From Nitrospinaceae bacterium (GTDB taxonomy: Bacteria > Nitrospinota > Nitrospinia > Nitrospinales > VA-1): a DNA stretch of 17,500 nucleotides. Shown here piece after piece: positions 1-7,578 of this stretch (position 1 is its first letter; each line of letters opens with the position of its first letter). Below the pieces are notes generated by a model. That model saw only the letters and a program-made list of their open reading frames with translations, was not told the DNA's origin and searched no databases. The position numbers were made by a program, and so were the translations under genes. The stretch is from the NCBI GenBank assembly GCA_029261435.1, contig JAJDBI010000260.1, positions 1-17,500 of the forward strand, read 5' to 3'.

Positions 1-1
1 T

Positions 2-2056
2 TCACTTGAAGCCGGTGACTTAGCCCGGCAAGCTGGCGGCGCAGTCGTTGTTCGGCAAGGTGATACGATGGTGCTGGTTACTGCTACCATGGCTAAAGAA
101 GCCAGAGAAGGAATCGATTTTTTTCCCCTGACTGTAGATTACCGGGAAAAAACCTATGCCGCCGGAAAAATTCCCGGCAGTTTTTTTAAGCGTGAAGCTC
201 GTCCCGGAGACCTCGAAACTCTGATCTGCCGGTTGATCGACAGACCGATCAGGCCTTTGTTCCCAAAAGGATTCAAAAACGAAACTCAGGTAGTAGGCAT
301 AGTCGTATCGCATGATCAGGTCAACCCCCCTGATGTTAATGCCATCACTGGTGCTTCTGCCGCGTTGATGATCTCAGACATTCCTTTTGAAACCCCTGTT
401 GCAGGTGCTCGTATTTCCCGAGTAGAAGGCAAGTTGATTTTCAACCCTTCTTACGAAGAATCAGCAGTTAGTGACCTGAACTTGATCATGGCGGGAACAT
501 CCGACGGAATCGTAATGGTTGAAGCCGGTGCCAACGAAGTCAGCGAAGATGATATGATGGAGGCCCTGGAATTCGGTCATGAAAGAATTAAAAAAGTGAT
601 CGGGATTCAGATCAAACTGCGTGAACTTCTCGGCAAAGAAAAACTTGTTGTAGAAGAGCCAAAAGTGTGTGAAGAACTGAAAGCCAAAGTCCACGCACAG
701 GCATCAACCAGCCTGAATGATGCCATGCAAATTGCTGGCAAGCACGAGCGTAGCGATGCCATCAAGAAAATCAAACATGACATCACCGATTCAATGAGTC
801 CTGAAGAACTGGAAGAGAAAAAAGGCGATTTTAAAGATATTTTCCATGACCTGGAGAAAGATGTTGTGCGCAACCTTGTTCTCGACAAGCAGTATCGGGT
901 AGATGGCAGAGGCCTTGCCGATGTCCGACCTATCAGCATCATGGTCGGTTATTTACCACGAGTACACGGTTCCGCTGTTTTTACTCGCGGCGAAACCCAG
1001 GCTCTTGTTACTGCCACCATGGGAACTTCAGCAGACGAACAACGACTGGACAGCCTGGAGTTTAAGGGCACCAAGTCTTTTCTCCTGCACTACAATTTCC
1101 CGGCATTCTGTACCGGTGAGGTTAAATTTATTGGCGGTCCCGGACGGCGCGAAATTGGCCACGGCATGCTCGCCGAGCGATCCCTCATCCCCGTTCTGCC
1201 GAGTAAGGAAAAGTTCCCTTACACCATCCGGATAGTTTCTGAGATTTTAGAATCTAACGGTTCCTCATCCATGGCTTCAGTGTGCGGCGGTTCGCTTTCA
1301 ATGATGGATGCAGGTGTTCCCATCAAAGCTCCTGTTGCAGGCATCGCTATGGGATTAATCAAGGATGGAGACCGAGTTGCGATTCTTTCTGACATTCTCG
1401 GCTCCGAAGACCATCTCGGTGATATGGATTTTAAAGTAGCGGGAACCAGCAACGGCATCACCGCTCTGCAAATGGATATCAAAATTGACGGCCTCGACCG
1501 TGAACTCATGGGTAAAGCTCTTGAGCAAGCAAAGGAAGGCAGAATGCATATCCTCGGTGAAATGGATAAAGCTCTGCAAACTCCAAGAGATGAAATGTCC
1601 AAATACGCACCGAGAATCGTACAGATCACGGTTCCCAAAGATAAAATTCGCGATGTTATTGGACCGGGCGGCAAGGTCATCCGCGATATCATTGACAAAA
1701 CCGGCGTCACCATCGACATCAACGATGACGGGGTGGTTTCAATCGCTTCCTCCGATGAGGAAGCCGCCAAGAAGGCCATTGAGTATGTGCAAAATCTGGT
1801 TCAGGAAGTCGAAGTCGGAAAAATCTATCTCGGCAAAGTCAAAAAGATCGTCGACTTTGGAGCCTTTGTAGAAATTTTCCCCGGCACCGATGGCTTGGTA
1901 CACATCTCACAGGTGTGCGATCGCCGCATCAAAAATGTCAGCGATGAGATTCAGGAAGGCGATGAGATCAAAGTCAAAGTCATCGATGTGGATCAACAAG
2001 GCAAAGTCAAGCTCAGCCGCAAGGAAGCTTTGAAAGACGCGGTAGCAGCAGAATAA
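2..2056 (+). CDS. pnp: Polyribonucleotide nucleotidyltransferase (PNPase), 5'-truncated by the window edge
   Basis: PNPase degrades RNA 3' to 5' with phosphate, releasing nucleoside diphosphates, and can add tails in reverse; it often works with RNase E in the cytoplasm. The frame is open from base 2, so the ATG at 68 is internal: the residues before it (LEAGDLARQAGGAVVV) are typical PNPase N-terminus. Only about 17 residues are missing by comparison with E. coli. The order is the first RNase PH domain (FFPLTVDYREKTYAAG, RLIDRPIRPLFP), a helical linker, the second RNase PH domain with the catalytic aspartates in GDMDFKVAG (about 1419-1445), a KH domain with its GPGG loop (near 1660-1680), then an S1 domain (about 1815-2010). 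The protein ends soon after S1, with no long acidic tail. The first base triplets upstream are outside the window, so neither the start nor a possible rpsO neighbour can be seen. Identification is secure. Confidence 0.97.
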   Translation, partial: SLEAGDLARQAGGAVVVRQGDTMVLVTATMAKEAREGIDFFPLTVDYREKTYAAGKIPGSFFKREARPGDLETLICRLIDRPIRPLFPKGFKNETQVVGIVVSHDQVNPPDVNAITGASAALMISDIPFETPVAGARISRVEGKLIFNPSYEESAVSDLNLIMAGTSDGIVMVEAGANEVSEDDMMEALEFGHERIKKVIGIQIKLRELLGKEKLVVEEPKVCEELKAKVHAQASTSLNDAMQIAGKHERSDAIKKIKHDITDSMSPEELEEKKGDFKDIFHDLEKDVVRNLVLDKQYRVDGRGLADVRPISIMVGYLPRVHGSAVFTRGETQALVTATMGTSADEQRLDSLEFKGTKSFLLHYNFPAFCTGEVKFIGGPGRREIGHGMLAERSLIPVLPSKEKFPYTIRIVSEILESNGSSSMASVCGGSLSMMDAGVPIKAPVAGIAMGLIKDGDRVAILSDILGSEDHLGDMDFKVAGTSNGITALQMDIKIDGLDRELMGKALEQAKEGRMHILGEMDKALQTPRDEMSKYAPRIVQITVPKDKIRDVIGPGGKVIRDIIDKTGVTIDINDDGVVSIASSDEEAAKKAIEYVQNLVQEVEVGKIYLGKVKKIVDFGAFVEIFPGTDGLVHISQVCDRRIKNVSDEIQEGDEIKVKVIDVDQQGKVKLSRKEALKDAVAAE

Positions 2057-2076
2057 ACAATAGATTAAAATAAAAA

Positions 2077-2110
2077 CGGGATGGGCTAAAAAAGCCCATC
2101 CCGTTTTTTT
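2077..2110. terminator. Two-way intrinsic terminator between pnp and surE
   Basis: An 11-bp perfect stem (CGGGATGGGCT at 2077-2087 with AGCCCATCCCG at 2093-2103) encloses five A. Seven T follow on the plus strand (2104-2110) and a T-rich run (A at 2072-2076 on the plus strand) follows on the minus strand. It can therefore stop both pnp and the convergent surE. Confidence 0.92.
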
Positions 2111-2132
2111 ATTGCCTGAAACTGGGAGTTGA

Positions 2133-2882
2133 TCACAAATTCCAATCTTTGATCGTCTCAATAGATGGGTGATGGGTCAGGTCAAAGTGGATCGGTGTCA
2201 CCGAAATATAGTTTTTGCCCACCATCACACAGTCCGCTCCCTCTTCGACTTCATCAAACCGCATCTCACCTGCCATCCAATAATAGGTGTTATTTCTGGG
2301 GTCCACCCTTTTATCAAATGACTCAACCACTCGTGACTTACCTTGACGGGTGATAGCCACCCCGGCAATCTCATTTTCTGGAACAGGTGGGACATTGACG
2401 CTCAGGACAACACCCTCGGGCAACCCTTTATCCAAGACTTTTGCAATCAGCTTGCGGGCAAATTTTGCCGCAGGATTAAAATCTGGATTCTCATAAGTGT
2501 CCAGAGAAATCGCGATACTGGGAACACCCATGATCATCGCTTCTGTCGCGGCTGAAACGGTTCCAGAATAAAGCGCGCAAATACCAAGGTTTCCCCCTAA
2601 GTTGATCCCAGAAACAACTATTCGCGGCGGTTCATCCAGCAATACGGCAATAGCCAGTTTGACACAGTCTGCCGGGGTTCCATTGACCGCGTAGCCGATG
2701 AGCCTGCCCTCCTCTTCAACTTTCCTCACCTTGAGCGGCTGGGTCAAAGTGATGGCGTGGCCCATGGCACTTTGCTCTGTTTCCGGGGCAACGATGATCA
2801 CATCATCTTCCCGACTGAGCTCCCGGTACAGCGTTCTAAGGCCAACCGCATTAAATCCATCATCATTACAAAGCAATATCAT
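2133..2882 (-). CDS. surE: 5'/3'-nucleotidase SurE (survival protein)
   Basis: SurE is a metal-dependent phosphatase that removes phosphate from nucleoside 5'- and 3'-monophosphates, and often from short polyphosphate, in the cytoplasm. The N-terminus MILLCNDDGFNAVGLR carries the metal-binding DD pair. VNGTPADCVKLA, SGINLGGNLG and YSGTVSAATEA are the other family motifs. The usual acidic residues just before YSGTV are replaced by ICA, a mild departure. I start at the ATG at 2882 (249 residues) because the family begins here. The frame stays open to a TTG at 2948, but that start lies inside a terminator hairpin. No Shine-Dalgarno stands before the ATG. The gene follows the peroxiredoxin gene on the same strand behind a terminator, which leaves about 32 bases and no obvious promoter. 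Readthrough may feed it. Confidence 0.95.
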   Translation of the reverse strand: MILLCNDDGFNAVGLRTLYRELSREDDVIIVAPETEQSAMGHAITLTQPLKVRKVEEEGRLIGYAVNGTPADCVKLAIAVLLDEPPRIVVSGINLGGNLGICALYSGTVSAATEAMIMGVPSIAISLDTYENPDFNPAAKFARKLIAKVLDKGLPEGVVLSVNVPPVPENEIAGVAITRQGKSRVVESFDKRVDPRNNTYYWMAGEMRFDEVEEGADCVMVGKNYISVTPIHFDLTHHPSIETIKDWNL

Positions 2883-2914
2883 AGGGGAGAGCCAATCAAG
2901 ATCAGGGTTAAATG

Positions 2915-2946
2915 AAAAAAGGGGCGTCACCTGACGGAAACGCCCC
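2915..2946 (-). terminator. Intrinsic terminator downstream of the 2-Cys peroxiredoxin gene
   Basis: Read on the minus strand, the stem GGGGCGT (2946-2940) pairs with ACGCCCC (2927-2921) and is followed by six T (2920-2915). It lies between the peroxiredoxin stop and the surE start. A shorter alternative pairing, CGTCA with TGACG, exists inside it. Confidence 0.85.
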
Positions 2947-2982
2947 AAATTCTTAAACTATATCAACCGAAGTAACTGCCGA

Positions 2983-3570
2983 TTAGTTATGTTTGTCGAA
3001 ATACGTTTTAGACCCAGAAGGATCGGGCTTCATACCATCTTCGCCATTTTTCCAGTTCGCCGGACACACTTCGCCATTATTCTCATGGAACTGTAACGCA
3101 TCAACCATTCTCAATGCTTCGTCGATATTTCTTCCCAAAGGCAGGTTGTTGATGAGCTGATGCTGAACAACACCTTCTTTGTCGATCAAAAACAATCCAC
3201 GGAAAGCAATCCCCGCTTCATGCATGACCCCGTAATCATAAGTGATCTTCTTATTCACATCAGCAACGAGTGGATAGGCAATATCACCGAGGCCGCCGTT
3301 TTTACGATCCGTATTTCTCCAGGCCAGATGCGAGAAATGACTGTCGATAGACACTCCTAATACTTCCGTATTGCGCTTTTTGAACTCATCCATACTGGTG
3401 CTGAAAGCGATGATCTCAGTTGGGCAAACAAAGGTGAAATCCAGAGGATAGAAAAATAGAATGACATACTTTCCCTTATAGTCAGAAAGTTTGATTTCCT
3501 TGAAACTACCATCAGGCATCACAGCTTGGGCAGTAAAGTTTGGGGCAGGCTTAGCAACTAATGCTGACAT
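2983..3570 (-). CDS. Typical 2-Cys peroxiredoxin (Prx1/AhpC type)
   Basis: This thiol peroxidase reduces hydrogen peroxide, organic peroxides and possibly peroxynitrite, and is recycled by thioredoxin or AhpF-like partners. It has 195 residues, the normal length. The peroxidatic cysteine is C49 in FTFVCPTE and the resolving cysteine is C169 in GEVCPANW. It also has GGLG (92-95) and a C-terminal YF (190-191). In eukaryotic Prx1 proteins this pair marks enzymes easily inactivated by over-oxidation; E. coli AhpC lacks the pair. The start is the ATG at 3570, with AGGAG about seven bases upstream. No ahpF or thioredoxin reductase gene is adjacent. The gene is divergent from an MBL hydrolase and has its own terminator. 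I saw no convincing OxyR or PerR site in the 234-base gap upstream. Family assignment is secure; over-oxidation sensitivity is inferred. Confidence 0.96.
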   Translation of the reverse strand: MSALVAKPAPNFTAQAVMPDGSFKEIKLSDYKGKYVILFFYPLDFTFVCPTEIIAFSTSMDEFKKRNTEVLGVSIDSHFSHLAWRNTDRKNGGLGDIAYPLVADVNKKITYDYGVMHEAGIAFRGLFLIDKEGVVQHQLINNLPLGRNIDEALRMVDALQFHENNGEVCPANWKNGEDGMKPDPSGSKTYFDKHN

Positions 3571-3702
3571 ATATAACTCCTAGAATCAGTGTTTAAATGG
3601 AAAGGTTACTCTATCACAATTTTTACAGGGCATTCAATTGCCATCAACAACTTTTGTCGACTCCCAAAGACGATTTTAATCTCATTCATCTCCTCCTCTG
3701 GG

Positions 3703-3731
3703 TTGACACACCGGAGCACCCTACTTACAAT
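3703..3731 (+). promoter_or_regulatory. Near-consensus sigma-70 promoter for the PhnP-like hydrolase
   Basis: TTGACA at 3703-3708, a 17-base spacer, then TACAAT at 3726-3731. It points at the hydrolase gene starting at 3805, giving a leader of roughly 65 bases. The -35 is perfect and the -10 differs by one base from TATAAT. Confidence 0.75.
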
Positions 3732-3804
3732 GGTTTATGCAATCTATCGATGCACCCTTGAAACACCTGACGATCGGTCGTGAAGGCCGACTACCAATAT
3801 TTTT

Positions 3805-4569
3805 ATGGAAATACTGTTTTTAGGAACCGGCACCTCGACCGGAGTTCCTTCCCTGTGTTGTGACTGCGAGGTCTGCCTGTCAAAAGACCCAAGGAACAAG
3901 CGCTTGCGCTCGTCAATTCTGGTTCGGCAAAACGACCATACAATTCTGGTCGATACTTCTACCGATCTCCGGCAACAATGCCTGCTCTACAAAATCCAAA
4001 AAATTGATACCGTGCTTTACACTCATCATCACGCTGACCATGTTCACGGAATTGATGAACTGCGCAGTTTCAATTTCTTCAACAAAACCGCATTGCCCGT
4101 TTATGGCAACGCACAAACTTTGCGTCACCTGAGCATTAACTTCAGTTATATTTTTGGTGAAGCCGAGCAAATCGGAGGTGGCATTCCACAGTTGATCCCG
4201 ACACAACTGGAAGATAAAACCTACAGCTTCGGCGATATCCCCGTCACCCCTCTTGACATTCAGCACGGCAAGCTGATCATCAATGGATTCCGCTTCAAGG
4301 ACTGCGCATACATCACCGACTGTAGCGGTATTCCAGATGAGACCCGGGAAAAATTAAAAGGATTAAAGGTTCTCGTCTTGAATGCACTTGGATTCAAACC
4401 ACACTCAACCCATTTCAATCTCAGTCAGGCTCTCGCAGCCGCCAAAGACATCAACGCTGAAAGAACCATTCTGACTCACATCAATCACAACTTTGATCAT
4501 GAAAAAGTATCCCGCGATCTGCCGGAAGGAGTGGAACTGGCACTGGATGGAATGCGACTCACCCTATAG
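3805..4569 (+). CDS. MBL-fold metallo-hydrolase, PhnP-like
   Basis: A 254-residue protein of the metallo-beta-lactamase superfamily, closest in pattern to PhnP and related cyclic phosphodiesterases. MEILFLGTGTSTGVPS opens the fold. A cysteine cluster CCDCEVC (18-24) follows, as in PhnP, where it binds a structural metal. The metal-binding HxHxDH motif is H74, H76, D78 and H79 in THHHADHVHG. Later metal ligands probably sit in YITDCSG, HSTHFN and THINHNFDHE. No phosphonate (phn) genes are nearby, so a role in C-P lyase metabolism is not supported; a general phosphodiesterase is as likely. The ATG at 3805 matches the family N-terminus, although no clear Shine-Dalgarno precedes it. A strong promoter lies about 75 bases upstream. 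It is convergent with the small gene at 4664. The fold is certain, the substrate unknown. Confidence 0.9.
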   Translation: MEILFLGTGTSTGVPSLCCDCEVCLSKDPRNKRLRSSILVRQNDHTILVDTSTDLRQQCLLYKIQKIDTVLYTHHHADHVHGIDELRSFNFFNKTALPVYGNAQTLRHLSINFSYIFGEAEQIGGGIPQLIPTQLEDKTYSFGDIPVTPLDIQHGKLIINGFRFKDCAYITDCSGIPDETREKLKGLKVLVLNALGFKPHSTHFNLSQALAAAKDINAERTILTHINHNFDHEKVSRDLPEGVELALDGMRLTL

Positions 4570-4626
4570 CCGCTTGGCAGGAGAGGCAATGAGATGTTCG
4601 TCAGCCTAGCCAACCTGTAACTCACC

Positions 4627-4664
4627 AAAAAAAACCACCGCACTTTACCCCTACGGTTAGTGGT
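4627..4664 (-). terminator. Possible weak terminator after the CxxC protein gene
   Basis: On the minus strand ACCAC (4664-4660) can pair with GTGGT (4638-4634) across a loosely paired interior, followed by a run of T (A at 4627-4633 on the plus strand). The stem touches the stop codon of the gene at 4664. It is much weaker than the other terminators in the window. Confidence 0.45.
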
Positions 4665-4957
4665 CAGTCAAAGTCAAAATCACGCAGAGGTTTTTCGTCA
4701 GATTTATCAACATGCTTTTGAGACTCTTTGAAAATTTCATCTAGAACGCGACCCCGTTCTTTCTGGTTCTCACTGTGTTTCTTAAACATGTTCTGCTGTT
4801 CTTTCTTCTGGCTTTCCAGGCTTTTCACCATATCAGTGAGTGAGACCTCCGGTTTGGGTTTTCTTTCTTCCCAGATCACCTCACCCGTTTTTTTATCTAC
4901 CTGCAGCTTGGTTTCGCAACAGGGACAGAGAACCTCAAGCTTTTTTGATCCCATCAT
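4664..4957 (-). CDS. Small conserved-looking protein with a CPCC metal-binding motif and coiled-coil tail
   Basis: I do not recognise a named function. From the ATG at 4957 the product has 97 residues. It begins KKLEVLCPCCETKLQVDKK: a CPCC knuckle between two short beta strands, like half a zinc ribbon, followed by TGEVIW. The rest (from about residue 40) is highly charged and helical (SLESQKKEQQNMFKKH and on), probably a coiled coil, ending RDFDFD. Similar short CPCC proteins occur in deltaproteobacteria as hypotheticals, so it may be a real family. The start is uncertain. ATG codons at 4957 and 4954 have no Shine-Dalgarno. A strong GAGGAGG sits upstream, before an out-of-frame ATG at 4976; see the findings. 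It is divergent from bioD, with 98 bases between the starts. Confidence 0.72.
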   Translation of the reverse strand: MMGSKKLEVLCPCCETKLQVDKKTGEVIWEERKPKPEVSLTDMVKSLESQKKEQQNMFKKHSENQKERGRVLDEIFKESQKHVDKSDEKPLRDFDFD

Positions 4958-4974
4958 CAATACCAAACAAAGTC

Positions 4975-5013
4975 ATTAATAACTTGCCTCCTCACCGGGA
5001 AGCCGTTATTAAT
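4975..5013. promoter_or_regulatory. Perfect 9-bp inverted repeat in the bioD divergent control region
   Basis: ATTAATAAC (4975-4983) and GTTATTAAT (5005-5013) form perfect arms 21 bases apart. A plausible bioD promoter, TTGCCT (4984-4989), 17 bases, TATTAA (5007-5012), is interleaved with them. A TATAAT on the minus strand (5017-5012) could serve the divergent small gene. The arrangement suits a repressor operator. AAC-N-GTT polarity recalls BirA operators, but the 21-base spacer is longer than the usual 14-16, so I do not assign it. Confidence 0.45.
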
Positions 5014-5055
5014 TATATCAGATTTATAAGTTGAGAATAAACTCCAGGAAAAAGC

Positions 5056-5748
5056 ATGAAAGGCTATTTTATTACAGGAACCGATACCAACGTGGGCAAG
5101 ACGGTCGTCACCGCCTGTCTCGCCACATTATTCAAAAGCCGGGGAGAAGATGTTGGGGTGATGAAACCCATTGAAACCGGTGTGGACCCTGAGTGCAGTT
5201 CTTCCGCCAATTCCGATGCCAAATTCCTGATTGAAGTCTCTGGTGTACAGGATGCCCTCGAAGATGTCTGCCCTTACCGGTTTAAGCCTGCAGCCTCACC
5301 CTACCAAGCCTCCAGACTTGAAGGAAAAGAACTCGACCCGAAAAAAATACTGGAGAGGTTTCGCACACTCCAATCCAGGCATTCCATGATGCTGGTGGAG
5401 GGAGTAGGCGGCCTCATGGTTCCGATAACAAGCTGTTATAATGTTGTCGACTTGGCTATACAAGTGGACCTTCCGCTCATCATCGTTAGCCGCATTCAGT
5501 TAGGCACTTTGAACCATACCCTGCTGACCATCAACGCTGCACGTCAGCATGGACTGAAAGTCGCAGGAGTGATCCTCAATCCGGTACACGAAGGCGCGTT
5601 AGATGCCATCGAAGAGGAGCAAGCTTCTCTGATCGAAGAACTTTCAGACACACCCATCCTGGGCACCTGCCCTTATATCCATGATGTTTCGAGTGAGAAT
5701 ATCAACAAGAACCTGATTCAATTACAAAAGCAATTTAATCAGATATAA
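5056..5748 (+). CDS. bioD: Dethiobiotin synthetase BioD
   Basis: BioD catalyses the ATP- and CO2-dependent closure of the ureido ring of 7,8-diaminopelargonate to give dethiobiotin, the next-to-last step of biotin synthesis, in the cytoplasm. The 230-residue protein has the P-loop GTDTNVGKT (8-16), the substrate lysine in MKPIETG (K37), and VEGVGGLMVP (near 115-124), which lines the active site. Length is normal. The start is the ATG at 5056 with AGGAA five bases upstream. No bioA, bioB or bioF gene lies in the window, so the biotin pathway is scattered or lies elsewhere. It is divergent from a small CxxC protein gene and convergent with a response regulator gene 39 bases away. The inverted repeat over its promoter suggests repressor control, possibly by biotin status. 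Confidence 0.96.
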   Translation: MKGYFITGTDTNVGKTVVTACLATLFKSRGEDVGVMKPIETGVDPECSSSANSDAKFLIEVSGVQDALEDVCPYRFKPAASPYQASRLEGKELDPKKILERFRTLQSRHSMMLVEGVGGLMVPITSCYNVVDLAIQVDLPLIIVSRIQLGTLNHTLLTINAARQHGLKVAGVILNPVHEGALDAIEEEQASLIEELSDTPILGTCPYIHDVSSENINKNLIQLQKQFNQI

Positions 5749-5761
5749 AACATAAACAATA

Positions 5762-5790
5762 TAATCTCAATCGTTCTATTTCTGAGATTA
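5762..5790. terminator. Possible weak two-way terminator between bioD and the response regulator
   Basis: An 8-bp stem, TAATCTCA (5762-5769) with TGAGATTA (5783-5790), encloses 13 bases between two convergent genes and overlaps the regulator's stop codon. The tracts after it on both strands are AT-rich but not clean T runs, so this is a tentative call. Confidence 0.35.
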
Positions 5791-6489
5791 GATTTTAAAC
5801 TCGTAGCCTTTTTCGCGGTGGGTGATGATGTGTTGTGGGGACTGGGGTTTCTTCTCAAAATATTTGCGTAGTCGCGCCACAAAATTATCCACTGTGCGGG
5901 TTTCTGTTTGTGGATCATAGCCCCAGACTTTTTCAAGTAATTCTTCGCGAGTCACAATAGTTCCCTTTTGTGACACCAGCAGTTTCATCAGCAATGCTTC
6001 TTTCGCCGTCAGATAAAATTCACCGGAGCATCCCTTGGCTTTGCCGCTGGCAAAGTTGATCCACATGTCACCAAACTGAAAAATTTCCTGATCGTGAACC
6101 GGCTCCTTATACCATTCCCAACGGCGCAGAATTCCTTTCACCCTTAACAGGAGTTCCGGCAAGTGGAATGGCTTGGCCAGATAATCATCGGCCCCGGCGG
6201 CCAGCCCCAACTCCCGATCTTCATCCGTGGACTTGGCAGACAACATCAAAATCGGGAACCGCAGGTCAGTATTGCGGATTCTCTTAGCAACTTCCAGTCC
6301 GCTCAACTTTGGCAGCATAATGTCGAGGATCATCAGATCAAAATCTTCTTCCCCCAGAATCTCCACAGCCGATTGTCCATTATCGACAAGGGTGATTTGA
6401 TACCCCTCCCGCTCAAGGTTGAACTTCAGTCCCTTGGCAAGATGGACTTCATCTTCGACGACCAGAATTTTTTTTCCGCTATTTTTCAT
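5788..6489 (-). CDS. OmpR/PhoB-family response regulator
   Basis: A 233-residue two-component response regulator and DNA-binding transcription factor. The receiver domain (about 6-122) has the acidic pair in VVEDE, the phospho-accepting D56 in LMILDIMLP, the conserved S84 in MLSA and K106 in AKPF. The C-terminal winged helix (about 135-233) shows LTAKEALLMKLL, VTREELLEKVWGY, and the recognition-helix region TVDNFVARLRKYF, ending with the usual GYEFKI hairpin. It is translated with the sensor kinase: its ATG overlaps the kinase stop as ATGA (6486-6489). The pair is divergent from a fatty-acid desaturase, and 11-bp-spaced repeats lie in the gap. That desaturase, and perhaps the operon itself, are the natural target candidates. 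The real signal is unknown. Confidence 0.95.
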   Translation of the reverse strand: MKNSGKKILVVEDEVHLAKGLKFNLEREGYQITLVDNGQSAVEILGEEDFDLMILDIMLPKLSGLEVAKRIRNTDLRFPILMLSAKSTDEDRELGLAAGADDYLAKPFHLPELLLRVKGILRRWEWYKEPVHDQEIFQFGDMWINFASGKAKGCSGEFYLTAKEALLMKLLVSQKGTIVTREELLEKVWGYDPQTETRTVDNFVARLRKYFEKKPQSPQHIITHREKGYEFKI

Positions 6490-7463
6490 CGTTCAACCAG
6501 TTGACGAGTCACTTCAACTTCCCGGCTGACCGGAAGCAGGACGGAAAATATAGAGCCTTTTCCCCTGCCCGGACTGGAAACCTTCAACCGACCTTTATGG
6601 TTTTTAACAATTTCACTGGAAATGAACAAGCCCAGGCCCGCCCCTTCAATATTCTGCGTGTCTTCATTCTGCACCCGGTAAAACTTTCTGAAAACCTTTT
6701 TAATATCTTTCTTTTCAAAACCGAACCCTTGATCCTTGAAATCCACTTCCCAGTATTTTCCGTTTTTGTGAAGATGTATATTCAAAGAAGAATCCACAGG
6801 AGAATACCGGATTGCATTGCTGATAAGGTTATTAAACACCATGCGCAAGGCTTTTTGGTCCAAATTCAGAACGGGTGAGTCTTCCACCTTTAAATCTACC
6901 AAACACTTTTTTTCCTCTAACTGACGTTTATGCCCCTTGATCACTTCCGCAAGAAAGTCACCCAGGTTCACAGGCTGGAACTGCAAGGCCATACTCTTGG
7001 GATCAGCTTTACTCGATTGCAGAATATTATCGATCAACTCGGAAAGGCGCTGTGTGTCCGACAACATCGTTTCGACAAAGTCTTTTTCTTCCTCGACCGA
7101 AACATCCTGATACTTCAGAGTCTCGAGGTAGAGTTGAATGGAAGCAAGCGGAGATTTCAACTCATGTGAAACACTGGCTACAAAATTGCTTTGCATCTGG
7201 TTCAAACGGTTCTGCTTATTCCAGTAAACAAAGATTACGTAGACCCCGGCGAGGATCAAGAGCATCAGGAAGCAGCCTTCAAATAAAATCAGCCACTGAA
7301 TTTCAGCAGTGAACAAATCTGGACGGATTTGCTGAGCAAACTCCTTGATAGCCAGGTTATTTTCAAGATACCAGTTGATCCAGACCGCCATGAGCACAAT
7401 CCAGGCAACCTGAACCCCGATAAATACCATGATGGGATGGAACAAAGTTCGTAATTTACCCAT
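6486..7463 (-). CDS. Membrane sensor histidine kinase with a very short outer loop
   Basis: A 325-residue kinase that autophosphorylates and passes phosphate to the response regulator overlapping its stop codon. Two membrane helices (about 10-33 and 56-81) flank an outer loop of only some 23 residues (YLENNLAIKEFAQQIRPDLF). The phosphorylated histidine is H100 in VSHELKSPLAS, only about 19 residues after the second helix. That leaves no room for a HAMP or PAS domain. The ATPase domain has the N box NNLISNAIRYSP, the G1 box DQGFGF, the F box VFRKFYRV and the G2 box GAGLGLFIS. I prefer the ATG at 7463, with GGAAGG nine bases upstream; a GTG at 7469 is possible. The small sensing region suggests the signal is felt in or at the membrane. 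Position next to a desaturase gene makes lipid state a reasonable guess, unproven. Confidence 0.93.
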   Translation of the reverse strand: MGKLRTLFHPIMVFIGVQVAWIVLMAVWINWYLENNLAIKEFAQQIRPDLFTAEIQWLILFEGCFLMLLILAGVYVIFVYWNKQNRLNQMQSNFVASVSHELKSPLASIQLYLETLKYQDVSVEEEKDFVETMLSDTQRLSELIDNILQSSKADPKSMALQFQPVNLGDFLAEVIKGHKRQLEEKKCLVDLKVEDSPVLNLDQKALRMVFNNLISNAIRYSPVDSSLNIHLHKNGKYWEVDFKDQGFGFEKKDIKKVFRKFYRVQNEDTQNIEGAGLGLFISSEIVKNHKGRLKVSSPGRGKGSIFSVLLPVSREVEVTRQLVER

Positions 7464-7578
7464 TGCCACTCGCCTTCCAGTTCCGATAACCCGCTGATTC
7501 CTACTACTTTACCAAGCCTTAAGCCCAAATTGAAGGTCAAATTCCACCCTTCCCATAAACTGTCAACCAGCCTTGTGC

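Noticed and set aside
1219..1779. Long minus-strand frame inside pnp
   Set aside because: Shadow of pnp codon bias; serine- and isoleucine-rich without any known pattern.
3589..3783. Small plus-strand frame in the peroxiredoxin/MBL divergent gap
   Set aside because: It spans the promoter at 3703-3731 and has no ribosome site or recognisable protein pattern.
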